NCBI RefSeq assembly: GCF_014650555.1
Contig: NZ_BMVE01000001.1
Span: forward strand, 310,001 to 374,000
Direction: 5' to 3'
Source: Streptomyces goshikiensis
GTDB taxonomy: Bacteria; Actinomycetota; Actinomycetes; Streptomycetales; Streptomycetaceae
DNA length: 64,000 nt
Within the stretch, counting starts at the first letter, position 1; each line of letters begins with the position of its first letter. This document shows positions 6,953 to 19,096 of the stretch, one piece after another. A model generated the notes under the pieces. It was not told where the DNA came from and searched no databases. It saw nothing but the letters and a program-made list of their open reading frames with translations. A program made the translations under genes and the position numbers.

Positions 6953-9598
6953 TCAGCGCAGGACGACGCCCGTGCCGGGCCCCGCGGTGTCCGTTTCCGA
7001 CGGGCCCGCGAGGAGGCCCAGTTCGGCCGGGGTCGCGAGCAGCGGGTGCGAGGGCAGGATCCGCACGGTGTAGCCGAACGGACCCGTCCGGTCCAGCGCG
7101 AGCGGGCCTTCGTACACCCAGCGTCCTTCGAGGTCGGGGCCGACGGACGGTTTGAGCGGGAAGGCCCGTCCGTCACGGATGACGTCCTGGGCGTCCACCC
7201 GCCCCGCGACGGCCTGTACCTCGACGTCCTCCGGGGTCAGCGCGTCCAGCGAGACCTGGACCCGGAGCGTGAGGGTGGCCCCGAGTTCGGCGGTGCCGTT
7301 CACGGGGGCGGCGGCCAGGGCCTCCACGTGTTCGACGCCGACGCGCGGCCAGGCCGCCCGGACCCGGCCCTTCCACCAGGCGAGGTCCCGCGCGGCGTCC
7401 GGGGTGAGCGCCCGGTGCGCGAGCGCGGCCGGGGCGTAGAGCCGCTCCACGTACTCCCGTACCATCCGCCCCGCGAGCACCTTCGGCCCCAGGGAGACGA
7501 GGGTGCGCCGGACCATCTCGATCCACCGCACGGGCAGTCCGGTGCGGCCGACCCGGTCGTAGAAGCGGGGGGCGACCCGGCCCTCGATCAGCTCGTAGAG
7601 GGCGTTCGCCTCCAGGTCGTCGCGGCGCTCCTCGTCGGTGCCGACGCCGTCGGCGGTGGGGATGGCCCAGCCGAAGTCGGGCTCGAACCACTCGTCCCAC
7701 CAGCCGTCCAGCACCGACAGGTTGAGGCAGCCGTTGAGGGCTGCCTTCATCCCGCTGGTGCCGCACGCCTCCAGCGGGCGGAGCGGGTTGTTCAGCCAGA
7801 CGTCGCAGCCCGGGTAGAGCTTCTGCGCCATCGCCATGCCGTAGTCGGGGAGGAACACGATCCGGTGACGCACCCGGGGGTCGTCCGCGAACCGCACCAG
7901 CTCCTGGACCAGCCGCTTCCCGCCGTCGTCGGCCGGGTGCGCCTTGCCCGCGACCACGATCTGCACCGGCCGCTCCGGGTCCAGCAGCAGCCTGCGCAGC
8001 CGCTCGGGATCGCGCAGCATCAGCGTCAGCCGCTTGTACGAGGGCACGCGCCGGGCGAACCCGATGGTGAGGACGTCCGGGTCGAGCACGGAGTCCACCC
8101 AGCCGAGTTCGGCCTCGGCGGCCCCGCGCTGGAGCCAGGAGGCGCGCAGCCGGTCGCGGACCTCCTGCACCAGCTGCTCGCGCAGGACGCGGCGCAGGTC
8201 CCAGACGTCCTGGTCGGGGATGTCGGCGACGGCGTCCCAGCGCCGGGAGCCGCCGACGGACAGCGCGTCCTCGGTGCGGCCCGGGCCGATCTGGCGGATG
8301 CCGAGCCGGACCACCTCGGGGGCGACCCAGGTCGGGGCGTGCACCCCGTTGGTGACGGAGGTGATGGGGACGTCACCGGGGTCGAAGCCCGGCCAGAGCC
8401 CGGCGAACATGCCCCGGCTGACGGCCCCGTGCAGGGTGGACACCCCGTTGGCGCGCTGGGCGAGGCGCAGCCCCATGACGGCCATGTTGAACACGCCGGG
8501 GTCGCCGCCGGGGTAGGACTCGGCGCCGAGTTCCAGGATCCGGTCGACGGGGACGCCGGGGAGTTCGCCGCCCTCGCCGAAGTGGCGGGCGACCAGGGAC
8601 CGCTCGAAGCGGTCGATGCCGGCGGGGACGGGGGTGTGGGTGGTGAACACGGTGCCGGCGCGGACGGCCTCGACGGCGGCGTCGAAGCCGAGGCCCTGCT
8701 CGCCTTCCAGTTCCCTTATGCGTTCGAGGCCGAGGAAGCCGGCGTGCCCCTCGTTCGTGTGGAACACCTCGGGCGCGGGATGGCCGGTCAGGTCGCAGTA
8801 CGTGCGCACCGCGCGGACGCCGCCGATGCCGAGCAGCATCTCCTGGAGGAGGCGGTGGTCGCTGCCGCCGCCGTAGAGCCGGTCGGTCACCTCGCGGGCG
8901 GGGGCGTCGTTGTCCTCGACGTCGGAGTCGAGGAGCAGCAGCGGGACCCGCCCGACGCGGGCCTGCCAGATGTGCGCGTGCAACGCGCGGCCGCCGGGGA
9001 GGCTCAGGGACACCCGGGCCGGGGCGCCGTCGGCGTCCCGCAGGAGGGAGACGGGGAGCTCGTTCGGGTCGAGGACGGGGTAGTGCTCCTGCTGCCAGCC
9101 GTCGCGGGAGAGCGACTGCCGGAAGTATCCGTGCCGGTACAGCAGCCCGACGCCGATGAGCGGGACGCCGAGGTCGCTGGCGGCCTTGAGGTGGTCCCCG
9201 GCGAGGATGCCGAGGCCGCCGGAGTACTGGGGAAGGGCGGCGGTGATGCCGAATTCCGGGGAGAAGTAGGCGATGGCGGCGGGGAGTTCCGCGCCGCTCT
9301 CGTGGCTCTGGTACCACCTGCCGCCGCCCACGTAGTCATCGAGGTCTGCGGTGACGACGGCGAGCCGGCGCAGGAACCGCCGGTCTCCGGCCAGCTCCGC
9401 GAGCCGGGCGGCGGAGACGGCGCCGAGCAGCCGGACGGGATCGCCGCCGGCGGCCTGCCAGCCGTCGGGATCGACGGATTGAAAGAGTTCGCGGGTTTCC
9501 GCGTGCCAAGACCAGCGCAGGTTGCGCGCGAGGTCGGCGAGCGGCGTCAGAGGTTCCGGGAGGACGGGGCGCACGGTGAATCGACGGATAGCCTTCAC
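6953..9598 (-). CDS. glgP: Alpha-glucan (glycogen/maltodextrin) phosphorylase, GT35
   Basis: An 881-aa PLP enzyme that phosphorolyses alpha-1,4-glucan to glucose-1-phosphate. The GTG at 9598 (VKAIRRFTV) is chosen because it follows AAGGTGG and begins the conserved actinobacterial N-terminal DUF3417-like domain (LADLARNLRWSWHAETRELF). The open frame upstream is non-homologous. The PLP-lysine motif EACGTSGMKAALNG places the cofactor lysine at K618. The DUF3417-bearing form is the actinobacterial type of about 850-880 aa, so the length is normal. It is divergent from glgE-treS-pep2-glgB and so supplies the degradative arm of the same glucan system. Cytoplasmic. Confidence 0.93.
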   Translation of the reverse strand: MKAIRRFTVRPVLPEPLTPLADLARNLRWSWHAETRELFQSVDPDGWQAAGGDPVRLLGAVSAARLAELAGDRRFLRRLAVVTADLDDYVGGGRWYQSHESGAELPAAIAYFSPEFGITAALPQYSGGLGILAGDHLKAASDLGVPLIGVGLLYRHGYFRQSLSRDGWQQEHYPVLDPNELPVSLLRDADGAPARVSLSLPGGRALHAHIWQARVGRVPLLLLDSDVEDNDAPAREVTDRLYGGGSDHRLLQEMLLGIGGVRAVRTYCDLTGHPAPEVFHTNEGHAGFLGLERIRELEGEQGLGFDAAVEAVRAGTVFTTHTPVPAGIDRFERSLVARHFGEGGELPGVPVDRILELGAESYPGGDPGVFNMAVMGLRLAQRANGVSTLHGAVSRGMFAGLWPGFDPGDVPITSVTNGVHAPTWVAPEVVRLGIRQIGPGRTEDALSVGGSRRWDAVADIPDQDVWDLRRVLREQLVQEVRDRLRASWLQRGAAEAELGWVDSVLDPDVLTIGFARRVPSYKRLTLMLRDPERLRRLLLDPERPVQIVVAGKAHPADDGGKRLVQELVRFADDPRVRHRIVFLPDYGMAMAQKLYPGCDVWLNNPLRPLEACGTSGMKAALNGCLNLSVLDGWWDEWFEPDFGWAIPTADGVGTDEERRDDLEANALYELIEGRVAPRFYDRVGRTGLPVRWIEMVRRTLVSLGPKVLAGRMVREYVERLYAPAALAHRALTPDAARDLAWWKGRVRAAWPRVGVEHVEALAAAPVNGTAELGATLTLRVQVSLDALTPEDVEVQAVAGRVDAQDVIRDGRAFPLKPSVGPDLEGRWVYEGPLALDRTGPFGYTVRILPSHPLLATPAELGLLAGPSETDTAGPGTGVVLR

Positions 9599-10233
9599 GT
9601 GTTCCACCTTCGCAGGGGATGACGGATCGGAGCGGCCGCACCACGCTGTGCACCCGCGCATCAACCCCCGGAAGGCTATCCCCGCCCCCGCACCCGAGCC
9701 ATCCCGCGTCCCCGGCGGCGGCTGCGCGCCGGCGCGGCCGGGCCCGTCGCGAGGGGTGTCGCGCGCCGTCGGATCAGCGGTCGATCGGATCGCACGGCCA
9801 CCGGCGTCAACCTGGACGGGGGCCGGTAACTCCCGCGTCCGACGTACGGGAAAAGGCTGGCCCGAGGGGGTGATGGGACGGGTGGGGCGGGGGGTGTGGC
9901 GGTGCACATCGAGTAGTCCCGGCCGACTTGACGGAGCCTCGGTGGATGTCGAGCGGGGCCTTGGTATTGCCCGTGCCACTACGTACGAGTAGTTAACCAA
10001 CCGCCCGGCATGGGCGGCACGAGAGTGGGAAGGGCTCCCCGGGTACACGCACGGCACCACCGCACCCAACCTCTCCCGCCACCCGAGTGAACGCGGACAG
10101 GAGCGGCCATGCCCGCAGCCCAGCCGTCGACGGAGCGGCTAGAAACAGAGCGAACAGAGCGTGCACTACCAGCCCCTCTTCCGGCTGGCCTGTTGTCACC
10201 GAGCCCTGCGAACTGCCCCCAGGTGATCCCATC
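9599..10233. promoter_or_regulatory. Divergent glgP / glgE control region
   Basis: This 635-bp non-coding stretch holds the promoters of both glucan operons. The octamer CGAGTAGT occurs twice (9910-9917, 9986-9993). The second copy is the right arm of an ACTAC-N6-GTAGT inverted repeat (9978-9993). The open frames across it have no homology I recognise and poor ribosome sites. Confidence 0.45.
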
Positions 10234-12224
10234 ATGATCGGTCGCATTCCCGTGCTGGACGTCCGCCCCGCCGTCGACTGCGGCGTCAGACCCGCCAAGG
10301 CGGTCGTCGACGAGGTCTTCGAGATCTCCGCCACCGTGTTCCGCGAGGGACACGACGCCGTAGCCGCGCATGTCGTGCTCCGAGACCCCAGCGGGCGGCT
10401 CCGGCCCCCCGTGCCGATGTACGAACTGGCCCCCGGCACCGACCGGTGGGGGGCCCGGGTGTCCGCCGAGGTCGAGGGGAGGTGGACTTACACGGTCGAG
10501 GCGTGGAGCGACCCCGTGGCCACCTGGCGGGCCCACGCGGCGATCAAGATCCCGGCCGGGATCGACACCGGCCTCACCCTCATGGAGGGCGCCGAGCTCT
10601 ACGCCCGGGCCGCCGCGAAGATTCCCCGGAAGGACGGGCGCCAGCACGTGCTGGCCGCCGCCGAGGCCCTGCGCGACGAGGACCGGGAGGTCTCCGTACG
10701 GTACGAGGCCGCCCTCGCGGCCCCGGTCGACGCGGCGCTCGCCCGCAAGCCGTACCGGGAGCTGGTCACCGCCTCCAAGGCGCTGCCGCTGCTCGTCGAG
10801 CGCAAGCGGGCCCTCTTCGGTTCCTGGTACGAGATGTTCCCCCGCTCCGAGGGGGCCGTCGTCGAGCCGGGCCGCGAGCCGGTGAGCGGAACCCTGCGGA
10901 CCGCCGCCGAGCGGCTGCCGGCCATCGCCGCGATGGGGTTCGACGTGGTGTACCTGCCGCCGGTGCACCCCATCGGCAGCACCTACCGCAAGGGCCCCAA
11001 CAACACGCTCTCCGCAGGGAGTTGGGACCCGGGCGTACCGTGGGCCATCGGCTCCACCGAGGGCGGGCACGAAGCCGTCCACCCGGAGCTCGGCACCATC
11101 GAGGACTTCGACGCGTTCGTCGCCCGGGCCCGCGAGCTCGGGATGGAGATCGCCCTCGACTTCGCCCTCCAGTGCTCCCCGGACCACCCCTGGGTGGAGA
11201 AGCACCCGGAGTGGTTCCGCCACCGCGCCGACGGGACGATCGCGTACGCCGAGAACCCGCCGAAGAAGTACCAGGACATCTTCCCGGTGCACTTCGACAC
11301 CGACATGCCCGGCATCGTCGAGGAGACCGTCGGGATCCTGCGCCACTGGATGGACCACGGCGTCCGCATCTTCCGGGTCGACAATCCGCACACCAAGCCG
11401 GTCGTGTTCTGGCAGAAGGTGATCGCGGACATCAACAAGTCCGACCCCGACGTGATCTTCCTGGCCGAGGCCTTCACCCGCCCCGCCATGATGCGCGCGC
11501 TCGCCGCCGTCGGCTTCCAGCAGTCCTACACGTACTTCACCTGGCGCAACACCAAGGCCGAGCTGACCGAGTACGTGACCGAGCTCGCCGGCACCCGGTC
11601 GGCCTCCGTGATGCGGCCGAACTTCTTCGTCAACACGCCCGACATCCTGCACGAGTACCTCCAGCACGGCGGCCGCCCGGCCTTCGAGGTACGGGCCGTG
11701 CTCGCCGCCACCCTGTCCCCCACCTGGGGCGTCTACTCCGGCTACGAGCTCTGCGAGAACGAGCCGGTCAAGGAGGGCAGCGAGGAGTACCTGAACTCCG
11801 AGAAGTACGAGTTCCGGCCGCGCGACTGGGCCGCCGCCGAGCGCGAGGGCCGCACCATCGCCCCGCTCATCACCACCCTGAACCGGCTGCGCCGCCGCAA
11901 CCCGGCGCTCCAGCAGCTGCGCGACATCCACTTCCACTCGACCGACAACGACCAGGTGATCGCCTATTCGAAGCACGCGGGAGCCAATTCCGTACTGGTG
12001 GTCGTCAACCTCGATCCGCACCACACCCAGGAGGCGACGGTCTCGTTGGACATGCCGGTACTCGGCCTCGACTGGCACGGGTCCCTCGCGGTGCGCGACG
12101 AGCTCACCGGCGAGACCTACCACTGGGGCAGGGCCAACTACGTGCGCCTAGAGCCGGGCCGCACGCCCGCGCACGTACTGGCGGCCCTGCGACCGTCCCC
12201 GCCCACCGGAGGGTCACCCACCAC

Positions 12225-12228
<4 letters not shown>
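10234..12228 (+). CDS. glgE: Alpha-1,4-glucan:maltose-1-phosphate maltosyltransferase (GH13_3)
   Basis: A 664-aa enzyme that adds maltosyl units from alpha-maltose-1-phosphate to growing glucan. ATG 10234 ([15 protein letters not shown]) is chosen for its position at the conserved start and the AGGTGA 7 nt upstream; the GTG at 10087 would add 49 unconserved residues. After an N-terminal beta-sandwich (about 1-110), the barrel carries the nucleophile D383 ([11 protein letters not shown]) and the general acid E412 (FLAEAFTRP). Their 29-residue spacing equals that of the S. coelicolor pair as I recall it (D394/E423). [11 protein letters not shown] is a GlgE hallmark. The stop overlaps the treS start (ATGA), so translation is coupled. 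Confidence 0.96.
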
Positions 12229-13919
<1,691 letters not shown>

Positions 13920-13991
13920 CAGAGTCAGCGGCAACAGCGAGCAACAGGGCACCTCCGTACGGCTGCACCACTTTTCGACCGCAGTACGGCA

Positions 13992-14035
13992 GTACGGGGC
14001 GGGCGCTCGAATGGGTCAATCGCCCGCCCCTGTAC
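13992..14035 (+). terminator. Hairpin in the treS-pep2 gap (attenuator or partial terminator)
   Basis: GTACGGGGCGGGCG (13992-14005) pairs with CGCCCGCCCCTGTAC (14021-14035) around a 15-nt loop, with one bulge. It is the only sizeable gap (217 bp) inside the otherwise overlapping glucan operon. It could weaken read-through or stabilise the upstream message. Confidence 0.5.
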
Positions 14036-14136
14036 GGATCATCCTGACCCGACACTCTCCCATCACCGGACAGCAACCCTCGCCATCCGGGACACTCTGC
14101 GCATTCTGTGACGGCCCGGGGAAAGGACTCGACGCC

Positions 14137-15645
14137 ATGTCGGAGGCTGCATCCGCCCGGAGCCGCCAGGTCAGCCTGGGCGCGGTCCCGCTCGGACCGC
14201 TGGAGCCCATGCTGCGTGCCTGGCTGCCGAGGCAGCGCTGGTTCGCCGGCAAGGGGCGCGCGATCACCCGGCTCCGGCTGGTCTCGGCGGTGGAACTACT
14301 GCCGCCCGAGGCCTCGCCGGGGCTGCTGCACCTGCTCGTCGGGGTCGACGCCGACGGCAGTTCGGACTGCTACCAGCTGCTGCTGGGGGTACGCCCGAAC
14401 CTGCCTCCGGCGCTCGCGCCCGCGCTGATCGGGTACGCCGAACAGGGCCCGTACGCCGGGCAGGCCGTGTACGAGGGCCTCGGCGATCCGCGGCTCGCGG
14501 CGCTGCTGCTGGAACGGTTGCGCTCCCCCGGGTCCCTCGGCCCGCTCCGCTTCGACCGGGATCCGGCGGCGCTGATCCCTGCTTCGCCCACGCCCCGGCC
14601 GTTGTCCGGGGAACAGACCAACTCCTCCCTGATCTACGGGGATTCGTACATCCTGAAGGTGTTCCGCCGGGTCGGCCCCGGGGTCAACCCGGACCTGGAA
14701 CTGCCCAGGGCCCTGGCCGCCGCCGGCTGCACCCGGGTGCCCGCGCCGGTCGCCTGGTACGAGGCCGCGCTGCCCGGCGCCGAACCGCTGACGCTCGGGG
14801 TGCTCCAGCCGTACCTGCGGGGCTCCGACGACGGCTGGCAGCTGGCGCTGCGCCGGCTCGGCGCCGGGGCCGACTTCACCGCCGAGGCGCACGCGCTGGG
14901 CCGGGCCACCGCCGAGGTGCACAGCGCGCTGGCCGGGGCCCTGCCCACGCTGGCGCTCGACCCCGAGCAGACGGCCCGGCTGGCCGCCGGGATGACGGCG
15001 CGCCTGGCGGCCACGGCCCGCGAGGTACCGGGGCTGCGGCCCTACGAGGCGGGGCTGCGCGGGGCGTTCGATGCGCTGGCCGCCTCCCGCGGGGCCGGGG
15101 TGGCGGCCCAGCGGATCCACGGGGACCTGCACCTGGGCCAGACGCTGCGCACCGCCGACGGCAGCTGGGCGCTGATCGATTTCGAGGGCGAGCCGGCCCG
15201 GCCGCTGGCGGACCGGCGCCGCCCGGAACCGGCGGTGCGGGACATCGCCGGGATACTGCGCTCGTTCGACTACGCCGCGCGCTCGCACCGGCCCTTCGCC
15301 CCCGCCTGGGCGGACGACTGCCGGGCCGCGTTCTGCGAGGGCTACGCCCGCACGACCGGGCGGGATCCGCGCGAGGACCCCGTACTGCTGCGCGCGTACG
15401 AGACCGACAAGGCGGTGTACGAGGCCCGGTACGAATCGCGGCACCGTCCCGACTGGCTGCACGTCCCGATGGCGGCGATCCGCCGGCTGTCCGAACCCCA
15501 GCGGCCCGCGACGCACCGGGTCCCGCCGACCCCGGCCGTCCCGCCGGCGCCGGGCTCCCTCTCCCCGCACCCCAGCCATCCCCACCCCCATCCCCACCCC
15601 CATCAGCACCCCCATCCGAAGCCCCCGAGGAGGCCGCTCCCGTGA
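14137..15645 (+). CDS. pep2: Maltokinase (maltose to maltose-1-phosphate)
   Basis: A 502-aa ATP-dependent kinase (Mak/Pep2) making the GlgE substrate. ATG 14137 follows GAAAGGA; the longer frame starting at 14011 is unconserved. An N-terminal maltokinase cap ([20 protein letters not shown]) is followed by the aminoglycoside-phosphotransferase-like fold with the Brenner motif [10 protein letters not shown] (catalytic D330) and the metal-binding D348 (IDFEGEP). The last 25 or so residues alternate His and Pro and then end in basic residues; this tail is outside the fold and odd. The stop overlaps the glgB GTG by 4 nt. Also called mak in mycobacteria. Confidence 0.94.
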   Translation: MSEAASARSRQVSLGAVPLGPLEPMLRAWLPRQRWFAGKGRAITRLRLVSAVELLPPEASPGLLHLLVGVDADGSSDCYQLLLGVRPNLPPALAPALIGYAEQGPYAGQAVYEGLGDPRLAALLLERLRSPGSLGPLRFDRDPAALIPASPTPRPLSGEQTNSSLIYGDSYILKVFRRVGPGVNPDLELPRALAAAGCTRVPAPVAWYEAALPGAEPLTLGVLQPYLRGSDDGWQLALRRLGAGADFTAEAHALGRATAEVHSALAGALPTLALDPEQTARLAAGMTARLAATAREVPGLRPYEAGLRGAFDALAASRGAGVAAQRIHGDLHLGQTLRTADGSWALIDFEGEPARPLADRRRPEPAVRDIAGILRSFDYAARSHRPFAPAWADDCRAAFCEGYARTTGRDPREDPVLLRAYETDKAVYEARYESRHRPDWLHVPMAAIRRLSEPQRPATHRVPPTPAVPPAPGSLSPHPSHPHPHPHPHQHPHPKPPRRPLP

Positions 15646-17999
15646 GCGCCGCACGTCAGCCGTCACCGCCCGCCCGCGCCGAAGCCGCGGCCGCGACCGC
15701 TCCCGTACCGGCTCCGGCCGCAGCCACAGACCCCGCTGCGGCCGCTCCCGCCCCGGCTCCGGTTCAGGAGTCCGCGGGCCCGGCCCGGGCGCCCCGGGCC
15801 CGCCTGACCGCCGCGCCGCGCGGGGTCCGCCCGGCGCCGGCGCTCGACGGGGAGGAGCGGGCCCGGCTGCTGGAGGGCAGCCATCACGATCCGCACGCGG
15901 TGCTGGGCGCCCGCACCCAGCGGGGCGGCGTGGCCTTCCGGGTGCTGCGCCCGTACGCCAAGGCGGTCACCGTCGTGGCCAAGGGGCTGCGGGCGGAGCT
16001 GTTCGACGACGGGGACGGGCTGTTCTCCGGGCTGCTGCCGCTGACCGGGGCGCCCGAGTACCGGCTGCTGGTGGCGTACGGCGACGACGAGATCGAGATC
16101 CACGACCCGTACCGGTTCCTGCCGGCGCTCGGCGAGCTGGACCTGCACCTGATCGGGGAGGGCCGGCACGAGGAGCTGTGGACGGCGCTCGGCGCCCGGA
16201 CCATGGAGATCGACGGCGTGGCCGGAACCCGGTTCACGGTGTGGGCGCCGAACGCCCGGGGGGTGCGGGTCACCGGGGACTTCTCGTACTGGGATTCGAC
16301 CGCCTACCCGATGCGCTCGCTCGGCGCGAGCGGGGTGTGGGAGCTGTTCCTGCCCGGGGTCGGCGAGGGCGCCCTCTACAAGTACGACATCACCCGGCCG
16401 GACGGCAGCCACACCCTGCGGGCGGATCCGATGGCGCGGGCGGCGGAGGTCCCCCCGGCCACCGCGTCGGTGGTCACGGCGTCGCGGCACGTGTGGGGGG
16501 ACGCCCGCTGGATGGCGACCCGCGGGGCGCTCCCGGCCCACCGGGCGCCGATGTCGGTGTACGAGGTGCACCTGGCGTCCTGGCGGCCGGGGCTCTCCTA
16601 CCGGCAGCTGGCGGAGCAGCTCCCGGCGTACGTGAAGGAGCTCGGGTTCACGCACGTGGAGCTGATGCCGGTCGCCGAGCACCCCTTCGGCGGCTCGTGG
16701 GGCTACCAGGTGACGGGGTTCTACGCGCCGACCTCGCGGATGGGCGGCCCGGACGACTTCCGCTTCCTGGTGGACGCGCTGCACCAGGCCGGGATCGGGG
16801 TGATCGTCGACTGGGTGCCGGCGCACTTCCCCCGGGACGAGTGGGCGCTCGCGGAGTTCGACGGGCGGCCGCTGTACGAGCACCAGGACCCGCGCCGGGC
16901 CGCGCACCCGGACTGGGGGACGCTGGAGTTCGACTACGGCCGCAAGGAGGTCCGCAACTTCCTGGTGGCCAACGCGGTGTACTGGTGCGAGGAGTTCCAC
17001 GTCGACGGGCTGCGGGTGGACGCGGTGGCCTCGATGCTCTACCTGGACTACTCGCGGTCCGAGGGCGAGTGGTCGCCGAACGAGCACGGCGGCCGGGAGA
17101 ACCTGGACGCGGTGGCGCTGCTCCAGGAGATGAACGCGACGGTGTACCGGCGCTGCCCGGGCGTGGTGACGGTCGCGGAGGAGTCCACGGCCTGGGACGG
17201 GGTGACGCGGCCGACGGACGCGGGCGGTCTGGGCTTCGGGCTGAAGTGGAACATGGGCTGGATGCACGACACGCTGCGCTACGCGTCGAAGGACCCGGTG
17301 CACCGCAAGTACCACCACAACGACATGACCTTCGCGATGGTCTACGCGTTCAGCGAGAACTACGTCCTGCCGATCTCGCACGACGAGGTCGTCCACGGCA
17401 AGGGCTCGCTGGTGTCGAAGCTGCCCGGGGACTGGTGGCAGCAGCGGGCCATACACCGCGCGTACCTGGGCTTCATGTGGGCCCACCCGGGCAAGCAACT
17501 GCTGTTCATGGGGCAGGAGTTCGCGCAGGGTTCGGAGTGGTCGGAGGCGCACGGGCCGGACTGGTGGCTGCTGGACTCCTCGTACTCGGCGGCCGGTGAC
17601 CACCGGGGGGTGCGGGAGCTGGTGGGCGACCTGAACCGGACGTACACGGCGACGCCCGCGCTGTGGGAGCGGGACAGCGTGCCGGAGGGCTTCGCGTGGG
17701 TGGAGGCGGACGCGGCGGAGGACAACGTGTTCGCGTTCCTGCGGTACGCGCAGGACGGCTCGCCGCTGCTGGCGGTGTCGAACTTCTCGCCGGTGGTGCG
17801 GCACGGGTACCGGATCGGGGTGCCCGGGCAGGTGCCGCACTGGCGGGAGGTCATCAACACGGACGACGAGCGGTACGGGGGCAGCGGGGTGCGCCACGCC
17901 GAACCGCTGCGCCCCGAGCCGGTACCGGCCCAGGGGCGCGCGGCGAGCCTGCGGATGACACTCCCGCCGATGGCGACGGTCTGGTTCAGGCCGGCGTAG
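15642..17999 (+). CDS. glgB: 1,4-alpha-glucan branching enzyme (GH13_9)
   Basis: A 785-aa enzyme that adds alpha-1,6 branches to the GlgE product. The GTG start overlaps the pep2 stop (GTGA). Residues 1-65 are an Ala/Pro-rich low-complexity extension. CBM48-type N-terminal domains follow ([34 protein letters not shown]), then the catalytic barrel with D460 ([12 protein letters not shown]), E513 ([11 protein letters not shown]) and D581 ([10 protein letters not shown]). It completes the GlgE pathway. The last 14 bp overlap the 3' end of the convergent thioredoxin gene. Confidence 0.96.
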   Translation: MSAARQPSPPARAEAAAATAPVPAPAAATDPAAAAPAPAPVQESAGPARAPRARLTAAPRGVRPAPALDGEERARLLEGSHHDPHAVLGARTQRGGVAFRVLRPYAKAVTVVAKGLRAELFDDGDGLFSGLLPLTGAPEYRLLVAYGDDEIEIHDPYRFLPALGELDLHLIGEGRHEELWTALGARTMEIDGVAGTRFTVWAPNARGVRVTGDFSYWDSTAYPMRSLGASGVWELFLPGVGEGALYKYDITRPDGSHTLRADPMARAAEVPPATASVVTASRHVWGDARWMATRGALPAHRAPMSVYEVHLASWRPGLSYRQLAEQLPAYVKELGFTHVELMPVAEHPFGGSWGYQVTGFYAPTSRMGGPDDFRFLVDALHQAGIGVIVDWVPAHFPRDEWALAEFDGRPLYEHQDPRRAAHPDWGTLEFDYGRKEVRNFLVANAVYWCEEFHVDGLRVDAVASMLYLDYSRSEGEWSPNEHGGRENLDAVALLQEMNATVYRRCPGVVTVAEESTAWDGVTRPTDAGGLGFGLKWNMGWMHDTLRYASKDPVHRKYHHNDMTFAMVYAFSENYVLPISHDEVVHGKGSLVSKLPGDWWQQRAIHRAYLGFMWAHPGKQLLFMGQEFAQGSEWSEAHGPDWWLLDSSYSAAGDHRGVRELVGDLNRTYTATPALWERDSVPEGFAWVEADAAEDNVFAFLRYAQDGSPLLAVSNFSPVVRHGYRIGVPGQVPHWREVINTDDERYGGSGVRHAEPLRPEPVPAQGRAASLRMTLPPMATVWFRPA

Positions 18000-18354
18000 C
18001 GGCGGCGGCCGGGGCCGCGTCGAGGTGCTCCTCCAGTTCCTGGAGGAGCCTGCGCTTGGCGCGCGCCCCGACCAGCTGCCGTACGGGCTCGCCGTCGCGG
18101 AAGACGAGCAGGGTCGGCATGGACAGCACCCCGTACCGCGTCACGGTGGCGGGGTTGCGGTCCGCGTCGATCTGGACGACCTTGAGGCGGCCGGCCTCCT
18201 CGGCGGCGATCGCGGAGAGCACGGGCGCGAGCTGGCGGCAGGGGCCGCACCAGTCGGCGGTGAACTCCACCAGCACGGGCCGGCCGCGCTCGCCGAGTAC
18301 TTCGGCCCCGAAGTCCCCGTCGGTCACTTCCGCGACGCCCTGGGCGTGGATCAT
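17986..18354 (-). CDS. trxA: Thioredoxin
   Basis: A 122-aa protein with the canonical active site WCGPC (C36, C39) after VLVEFTAD, and the cis-proline in [12 protein letters not shown]. It is a cytoplasmic disulfide reductase, of single-domain length plus an Ala-rich tail. It follows the MerR gene on the same strand by 16 bp, so the two form an operon. Its 3' end overlaps convergent glgB by 14 bp. Symbol by family; Streptomyces have several thioredoxins, so the exact paralogue is not certain. Confidence 0.92.
   Translation of the reverse strand: MIHAQGVAEVTDGDFGAEVLGERGRPVLVEFTADWCGPCRQLAPVLSAIAAEEAGRLKVVQIDADRNPATVTRYGVLSMPTLLVFRDGEPVRQLVGARAKRRLLQELEEHLDAAPAAAATPA
18027..18049. terminator. 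Hairpin within the thioredoxin 3' coding end
   Basis: GCTCCTCCAG and CTGGAGGAGC pair perfectly around TTC, inside the thioredoxin C-terminus and just past the convergent glgB stop. It probably ends glgB transcription. Confidence 0.5.
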
Positions 18355-18370
18355 GTGATTCCCCTTTCGT

Positions 18371-18775
18371 TCATCCGGTCATTTCGCAGCGCGGCGCGGC
18401 CGGCTCCCCGGCGGCCTCCCGGGCGGCCGCCTCGGCGGCGGACAGCTGCCGGGCCACCTGCTCGCGCACGTCGGCCAGCTGGCCGATGAGCCCGTCGAGT
18501 TCGGCGAGCTTGCGCCGGTAGACGGCGAGCGAGGACGGGCAGGAGTCGCCGGCCGGGTGTCCGGCGCGCAGGCAGTCCACGAAGGGGCGGGTCTCCTCCA
18601 GCTCGAAGCCGAAGTCGCGGAGCATCCGGATCTGGCGGAGCATCCGGAGGTCGCCCTCGTCGTAGGTGCGGTGGCCCTGGCCGTCCCGGCGTGCGGGCAG
18701 CAGCCCGCGCGACTCGTAGTACCGCAGGGTCCGGGTGCTGGTTCCGGCCAGTTCCGCCAGTTCGCCGATGCGCAT
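18371..18775 (-). CDS. MerR family transcriptional regulator, cysteine-containing
   Basis: A 134-aa protein. The N-terminal MerR helix-turn-helix is clear (MRIGELAELAGTSTRTLRYYESRGLL; KR-type wing RRDGQGHRTYDE). A coiled dimerisation helix follows (about 85-125). Cysteines C68 and C79, in a C-x10-C arrangement with H73 between, plus C130, could sense thiols or a metal; this is inferred from sequence only. It is co-transcribed with thioredoxin downstream, which fits a redox-responsive role. ATG 18775 starts exactly at the conserved MRIGELA. A TGACGT-GG-ACGTCA palindrome lies 19 bp upstream. Confidence 0.88.
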   Translation of the reverse strand: MRIGELAELAGTSTRTLRYYESRGLLPARRDGQGHRTYDEGDLRMLRQIRMLRDFGFELEETRPFVDCLRAGHPAGDSCPSSLAVYRRKLAELDGLIGQLADVREQVARQLSAAEAAAREAAGEPAAPRCEMTG

Positions 18776-18793
18776 GGCCCCGACCGTACGGCT

Positions 18794-18807
18794 TGACGTG
18801 GACGTCA
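18794..18807. promoter_or_regulatory. Candidate MerR operator
   Basis: TGACGT (18794-18799) and ACGTCA (18802-18807) form a perfect inverted repeat around GG, 19 bp upstream of the MerR start. MerR regulators bind such dyads between promoter elements and control their own operon, here MerR-thioredoxin. Confidence 0.5.
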
Positions 18808-19023
18808 GGGCAAGACCGGGGCCCCCGCACCCCCAGTACGCGAGGGCCCCTGCCCCTGACACGCGGGTGGCCGGTGGCCGGTTCACGCAGTGTGACGGGG
18901 GTCACTCGGCGGATCCGGGGATGAGCCTGAAACGGATTGGCTCAATCCGTACCCTCGGGAGGGGATGTCCCGCGATCCGGCTACCGGACAGTCACGGGGA
19001 AACCCGACAAATCAGCGAAACCG

Positions 19024-19077
19024 CGTAGGACTTTCCTACGAGTTATGGGCTTGTTTGTTTGGTCCGTAGTCGTAGGA
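19024..19077. promoter_or_regulatory. Candidate XRE operator: CGTAGGA palindrome plus extra half-site
   Basis: CGTAGGA (19024-19030) and TCCTACG (19034-19040) form a perfect 7-bp inverted repeat with a 3-bp spacer. A further CGTAGGA lies at 19071-19077, 20 bp before the XRE start. This is consistent with autoregulation. Confidence 0.5.
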
Positions 19078-19096
19078 GCTTGGCCACTTCTACGGT

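Larger units (their letters stand above)
18776..19096. promoter_or_regulatory. Divergent MerR / XRE intergenic region
   Basis: A 321-bp non-coding stretch with a MerR-type palindrome next to the MerR gene and a separate CGTAGGA palindrome next to the XRE gene. Each regulator therefore seems to have its own autoregulatory site. No small gene was seen. Confidence 0.5.

Noticed and set aside
10087..10233. N-terminal extension of GlgE from a GTG at 10087
   Set aside because: It is unconserved, with a poor ribosome site, and the conserved protein starts at 10234 with AGGTGA upstream.
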